A stretch of DNA of 64,000 nucleotides from Saliniradius amylolyticus (GTDB lineage: Bacteria; Pseudomonadota; Gammaproteobacteria; Enterobacterales; Alteromonadaceae): contig NZ_CP029347.1 of the NCBI RefSeq assembly GCF_003143555.1, positions 3,150,947-3,214,946 on the forward strand, given 5' to 3'. The position numbers and the translations under genes are program-made. The stretch's first letter is position 1. Every line of letters starts with the position of its first letter. Shown here piece after piece: positions 61,150-64,000 of this stretch. The notes beneath the pieces are model-generated. The model was not told the origin of the DNA. It made no database searches and saw only the letters and a list, made by a program, of their open reading frames with translations.

Positions 61150-61170
61150 AAGGCCCGCAGAACGGGCCTT
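61150..61170 (-). terminator. Intrinsic terminator of yidC
   Basis: AAGGCCCG (61150-61157), loop CAGAA and CGGGCCTT (61163-61170). On the minus strand the stem is followed by TTTATTTTG, 24 bases after the yidC stop and before mnmE. Confidence 0.9.
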
Positions 61171-61193
61171 AGTAAAACGAGTTGGCAATAACC

Positions 61194-62828
61194 TTATTTG
61201 GCCTTAATGCCTCGTTTTTCCATGCTGGCGTAAATCATCTTGGCCTGAATCAGGGTGATGACGTTACTGATGAACCAGTACAATACCAAGCCGGCCGGGA
61301 ACCAGAGGAAGAACACGCTCATGGCAACAGGCATAAACTGCATGATCTTCTGCTGCATGGGGTCCTGAATGGTCATCGGCTGCAGCTTCTGGATAAGGTA
61401 CATAGTGGCACCGGTCAGAATAGGCAGCACAAAGTAGGGGTCTTTCACCGAGAGATCGGTGATCCAAAGGATAAAGTCGGCATGACGCAGCTCCACACTT
61501 TCCAGTAATACCCAGTAAAGTGCGAGGAAGATGGGCATTTGCAACAACAAGGGGAAGCAACCACCCATAGGGTTGACCTTCTCTTTCTTGTACATCTCCA
61601 TCATGGCCTGAGACATCTTCTGGCGGTCGTCTCCGTAGCGCTCTTTGAGCTGAGCCATCTTCGGTTGCAGGGCTCTTAACTTGGCCATGGATTCGTACTG
61701 TGCCTTGGTCAGTGGGTACATCAGGCCCTTGACCAATACGGTGATGGCGACAATCGCCAGACCCCAGTTACCCACCAGGCTGTGGATCCATTTAAGCAGG
61801 GTAAATAGTGGCTGAGACAGCCACCACAAGAAGCCATAGTCCACGGTCAGATCCAGGCCTTCGGCGAGCTTGGCTAGGTCGTCCTGGTCCTTGGGGCCGG
61901 TGTAGAGAGTGGCATTTAAAACGGCGCTTTCACCTGCGGGTACCGTAACGGTGTTTCCCGTGAAACCTATGGCGGCAAAATCGCCAGACAGATGACGACT
62001 GTACAGGTGATTGCGCTGCTCCTGAGGCGGAATCCAAGCTGACACAAAGTAGTGTTGCAGCATTCCAACCCAGCCACCTTCGGTGGTTTTTTTCAGGTTA
62101 TCGTCGGTGATTTCGTCAAAATCGTATTTCTCGTAACGATCTTCCTTGGTGGAGAATGCGGCGCCCCGGTAGGTAGGCATGAACATGCTGCCTTCCGGTT
62201 GCTGCATGGTGCGTTTTAGCTGTCCGTACTGTTGAAACTGTTGGGTTTGATCACTCTTGTTCTGGATCTGGTATTGGACCTCTACCGAGTGCTCACCGGC
62301 CTTAAACACAAAGGCTTTGGTGACACGCATTTGGTCATTTTCCCACACCAGAGGTACGGTCAGGCGGTCACCCTCCAGCTGATATTCGGTTTGTTCACTG
62401 CTGTAGACGGGGCGACCTTCCTGTTGGCGGGCATCCGGACCATGGCGGCCGATCAAACCACTTTGCGCCACATACAGTGAATTAGGCTTATTGTTTAGCA
62501 GAGTGAAGGGCTCATCGGAGCCTTGCTCGGCCGGATAATCGGGCAGGCGGGCCGAAACAATGTCTCCCCCGCGAGTGTCGATGATCACATCCAGGCCATC
62601 GGTCAGCACATGGATTTGTTGGCCGGTGCTGGCGGTTGCCGGAACATTAGGTTCACTTTGCTGACCCTCCGGAACGTCGTTATTACCGGCGTTTTGTGCC
62701 GACGGAGCGGCAGCGGAAGTGTCGTTAGACTGGACGGGCTTAGGGCCGTAATCTTGCTGCCATTGTTGCCATAGCAAGAAGCTGACCAGAGCCAGTCCGA
62801 TGAGAAGAAAACTGCGTTGGGATTCCAT
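61194..62828 (-). CDS. yidC: Membrane protein insertase YidC
   Basis: A 544-residue insertase, close to E. coli YidC (548). It has an N-terminal membrane helix (about 6-22), a large periplasmic beta domain (about 60-330) and five C-terminal membrane helices (from about 340) with the conserved groove segment. The cytoplasmic hairpin KYGDDRQKMSQAMMEMYKKE and MGGCFPLLLQMPIFLALYWV are signatures. It inserts small membrane proteins such as AtpE. It follows yidD after a 6-base gap. Confidence 0.98.
   Translation of the reverse strand: MESQRSFLLIGLALVSFLLWQQWQQDYGPKPVQSNDTSAAAPSAQNAGNNDVPEGQQSEPNVPATASTGQQIHVLTDGLDVIIDTRGGDIVSARLPDYPAEQGSDEPFTLLNNKPNSLYVAQSGLIGRHGPDARQQEGRPVYSSEQTEYQLEGDRLTVPLVWENDQMRVTKAFVFKAGEHSVEVQYQIQNKSDQTQQFQQYGQLKRTMQQPEGSMFMPTYRGAAFSTKEDRYEKYDFDEITDDNLKKTTEGGWVGMLQHYFVSAWIPPQEQRNHLYSRHLSGDFAAIGFTGNTVTVPAGESAVLNATLYTGPKDQDDLAKLAEGLDLTVDYGFLWWLSQPLFTLLKWIHSLVGNWGLAIVAITVLVKGLMYPLTKAQYESMAKLRALQPKMAQLKERYGDDRQKMSQAMMEMYKKEKVNPMGGCFPLLLQMPIFLALYWVLLESVELRHADFILWITDLSVKDPYFVLPILTGATMYLIQKLQPMTIQDPMQQKIMQFMPVAMSVFFLWFPAGLVLYWFISNVITLIQAKMIYASMEKRGIKAK
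61952..61967. other. parS-like site within yidC
   Basis: TGTTTCCCGTGAAACC differs from parS TGTTTCACGTGAAACA at two positions. It shares the 15-mer TGTTTCCCGTGAAAC with the inverse complement of the site at 56232. About 13.5 kb from oriC. Confidence 0.5.
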
Positions 62829-62834
62829 AGCTGA

Positions 62835-63086
62835 CTACTTTTTCGGTTGTTGACGTGATGGGACGGGATCCTGTCCCCCCGGGTGTAAAGGGTGGCATTT
62901 TAATATGCGTTTGACACTTAACCAACTCCCGCGCAGTAATCCATGCACTTTTATTGCCTCTATGGCGTACTGGGAACAACTGGGTGTGAAGCGGCAATGC
63001 GGCCCTAACAGCGGAGAAATCAGGCGTTGATAGCCTCGAATCAGCGCAATGGCGCCTACTTGCAGCGGTGACTGAGTTTTTTCCAT
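62835..63086 (-). CDS. yidD: Membrane protein insertion efficiency factor YidD
   Basis: An 83-residue YidD. The family signature is [33 protein letters not shown], read across residues 18-50, with three conserved cysteines. An N-terminal amphipathic helix binds the inner membrane. It supports YidC-dependent insertion. It overlaps rnpA by 31 bases and yidC follows after 6 bases, the standard rnpA-yidD-yidC unit. Confidence 0.96.
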   Translation of the reverse strand: MEKTQSPLQVGAIALIRGYQRLISPLLGPHCRFTPSCSQYAIEAIKVHGLLRGSWLSVKRILKCHPLHPGGQDPVPSRQQPKK

Positions 63087-63409
63087 TGCCGCTCCAATAA
63101 GTCGAAAATTTGCTGATTGGTCAGTTGATCCAGCCCGGATTTTCCTACTACCACAATATCGATTGAGGGCAGTTGATGCTGGCGATGGCGAAAACTTTCC
63201 CGAAGGATGCGTTTAATACGATTACGCTGGCAAGCTGTTTTCACCCTTTTCTTGGACAGGGTGATGCCTAATCTTGGATGCTTTAGCTGATTATGTCGAG
63301 CGAGTAGAGTAAGTTGCGGAGAAACCGCAGGAGTGGCTTGTTGGAAAACATACTCGAAATGGGTGGGAGTTAGTAATCGTAACTCCCGCGAAAACTGATT
63401 TTCACCCAC
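63056..63409 (-). CDS. rnpA: Ribonuclease P protein component
   Basis: A 117-residue basic protein, the E. coli length. The RNR signature is [15 protein letters not shown] (about 60-74); [14 protein letters not shown] precedes it. It binds the RNase P RNA and aids processing of pre-tRNA 5' ends. It lies 12 bases after rpmH in the classical rpmH-rnpA operon. Confidence 0.97.
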   Translation of the reverse strand: MGENQFSRELRLLTPTHFEYVFQQATPAVSPQLTLLARHNQLKHPRLGITLSKKRVKTACQRNRIKRILRESFRHRQHQLPSIDIVVVGKSGLDQLTNQQIFDLLERQWKKLSHRCK

Positions 63410-63421
63410 TTCGATTATGCT

Positions 63422-63556
63422 TTAAGCTGCTAAACGCGCACGGCCTTTAGCACGACGACTTTTCAGAACCTTGCGGCCATTCTTTGTCGCCATACGGGCG
63501 CGAAAACCGTGAGAACGCTTACGCTTAATATTACTTGGTTGAAATGTTCTTTTCAT
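63422..63556 (-). CDS. rpmH: 50S ribosomal protein L34
   Basis: A 44-residue, arginine- and lysine-rich protein starting [20 protein letters not shown] and ending in KGRARLAA. It is complete and fits the family length of 44-46. It is the first gene of the rpmH-rnpA-yidD-yidC run. Its upstream region faces the dnaA promoter region. Confidence 0.98.
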   Translation of the reverse strand: MKRTFQPSNIKRKRSHGFRARMATKNGRKVLKSRRAKGRARLAA

Positions 63557-64000
63557 AACCTAGTCCGCCGCTGTTGATAAAATGTATAAACCCTACTGAC
63601 ACTAATGTGCCAGAAAAAGGACGCTGAATTGTAGAGATCTCTTCACCCGCTGTCAACGATCTGTGGAGGATCTCTGAGTACAGCTGCTAAGTCGGGGTTG
63701 TGCGAAAATGTTGATAATTTAGCTTGTTCTCCTTGGTTATCCACAATAACCGAGATAAAATCGATATATTGCACTAAAAACGGGCTTTTCCCGGCCCAAA
63801 TAACTCAAAGTTTTATCTCTGTATTTATTAGAAAATAAATTTTATACGTATATAAAACAATGATATAGGCCTGGATCCCGGTCACTGCATATTTCACAGA
63901 AAGATCAATATTGAAGTTGTGGATAATTGGCGGCACTATGCACAGCCCAATAGGGTAGTCACAACCAACAATAATTCTAATCAGGCGGGAGATTCAGAGC
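63557..64000. promoter_or_regulatory. rpmH-dnaA divergent intergenic region with DnaA boxes
   Basis: About 440 AT-rich bases up to the right edge with no gene seen. Perfect DnaA boxes lie at 63737-63745 (TTATCCACA) and on the minus strand at 63918-63926 (TGTGGATAA on the plus strand). Several GATC sites are also present. Next to rpmH this is the expected place for the autoregulated dnaA promoter; dnaA itself is predicted to start beyond 64000. An rpmH promoter should be near 63560-63650. Confidence 0.75.

Noticed and set aside
63775..63800. Terminator-like CGGGC/CCCGG near the right edge
   Set aside because: The stem is only about five pairs with a poor tail, and no gene ends nearby.

Overview
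The window is about 64 kb of a gammaproteobacterial chromosome around the replication origin. The organism is most likely a marine or aquatic member of the Alteromonadales; this is inferred from family content and gene order, since no rRNA marker is present. The right half shows the classical origin neighbourhood: rpmH-rnpA-yidD-yidC-mnmE, an oriC with DnaA boxes and 20 GATC sites beside mnmG-rsmG-parA-parB, and the atpIBEFHAGDC operon. dnaA itself should start just beyond base 64000, because the last 440 bases look like its upstream region and carry two perfect DnaA boxes. No rRNA, tRNA, CRISPR array, insertion sequence or prophage was seen.

Layout. 1-2.3 kb: a sigma factor and a membrane Ser/Thr kinase, cut by the left edge. 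2.4-9.2 kb: fre-ubiD, small conserved genes, ubiK, a GlxA-type regulator, a UspA protein and a cation/proton antiporter. 9.1-19.6 kb: branched-chain amino acid genes (ilvD-ilvA, and ilvY divergent from ilvC) interrupted by a YicG channel, the YifB/ComM ATPase and a secreted PEGA-FGE protein. 20-28 kb: beta carbonic anhydrase, proB-proA, conserved DUF genes, a PAS chemoreceptor and hemN. 28-36.8 kb: a secreted amidohydrolase, an entericidin, Dps, a Fur-box-controlled pair of unknown genes, tusA-pyrE, rph divergent from yicC, an AT-rich stretch with an HTH gene and a surface-anchored protein, and an ATL protein. 36.8-48.3 kb: ATP synthase, parAB, rsmG, mnmG. 48.3-48.8 kb: oriC. 48.8-50.7 kb: a dnaC-like/dnaT-like/mioC operon reading toward oriC. 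50.7-57.8 kb: a tightly coupled operon dabB-dabA-cysD-DUF6671-unknown with a divergent LysR gene. 57.9-59.7 kb: a response regulator/PP2C phosphatase and a STAS protein. 59.7-63.6 kb: mnmE, yidC, yidD, rnpA, rpmH.

The most notable items are: (1) the dabBA inorganic-carbon pump translationally coupled to an ATP-sulfurylase small subunit (cysD) without cysN, a zinc-ribbon DUF6671 protein and a further unknown protein; (2) the helicase-loader genes (DnaT-like and DnaC-like) placed directly beside oriC; (3) two parS-like 16-mers within 14 kb of oriC, matching the parAB genes in the window; (4) a perfect Fur box in front of two uncharacterised small genes next to dps.
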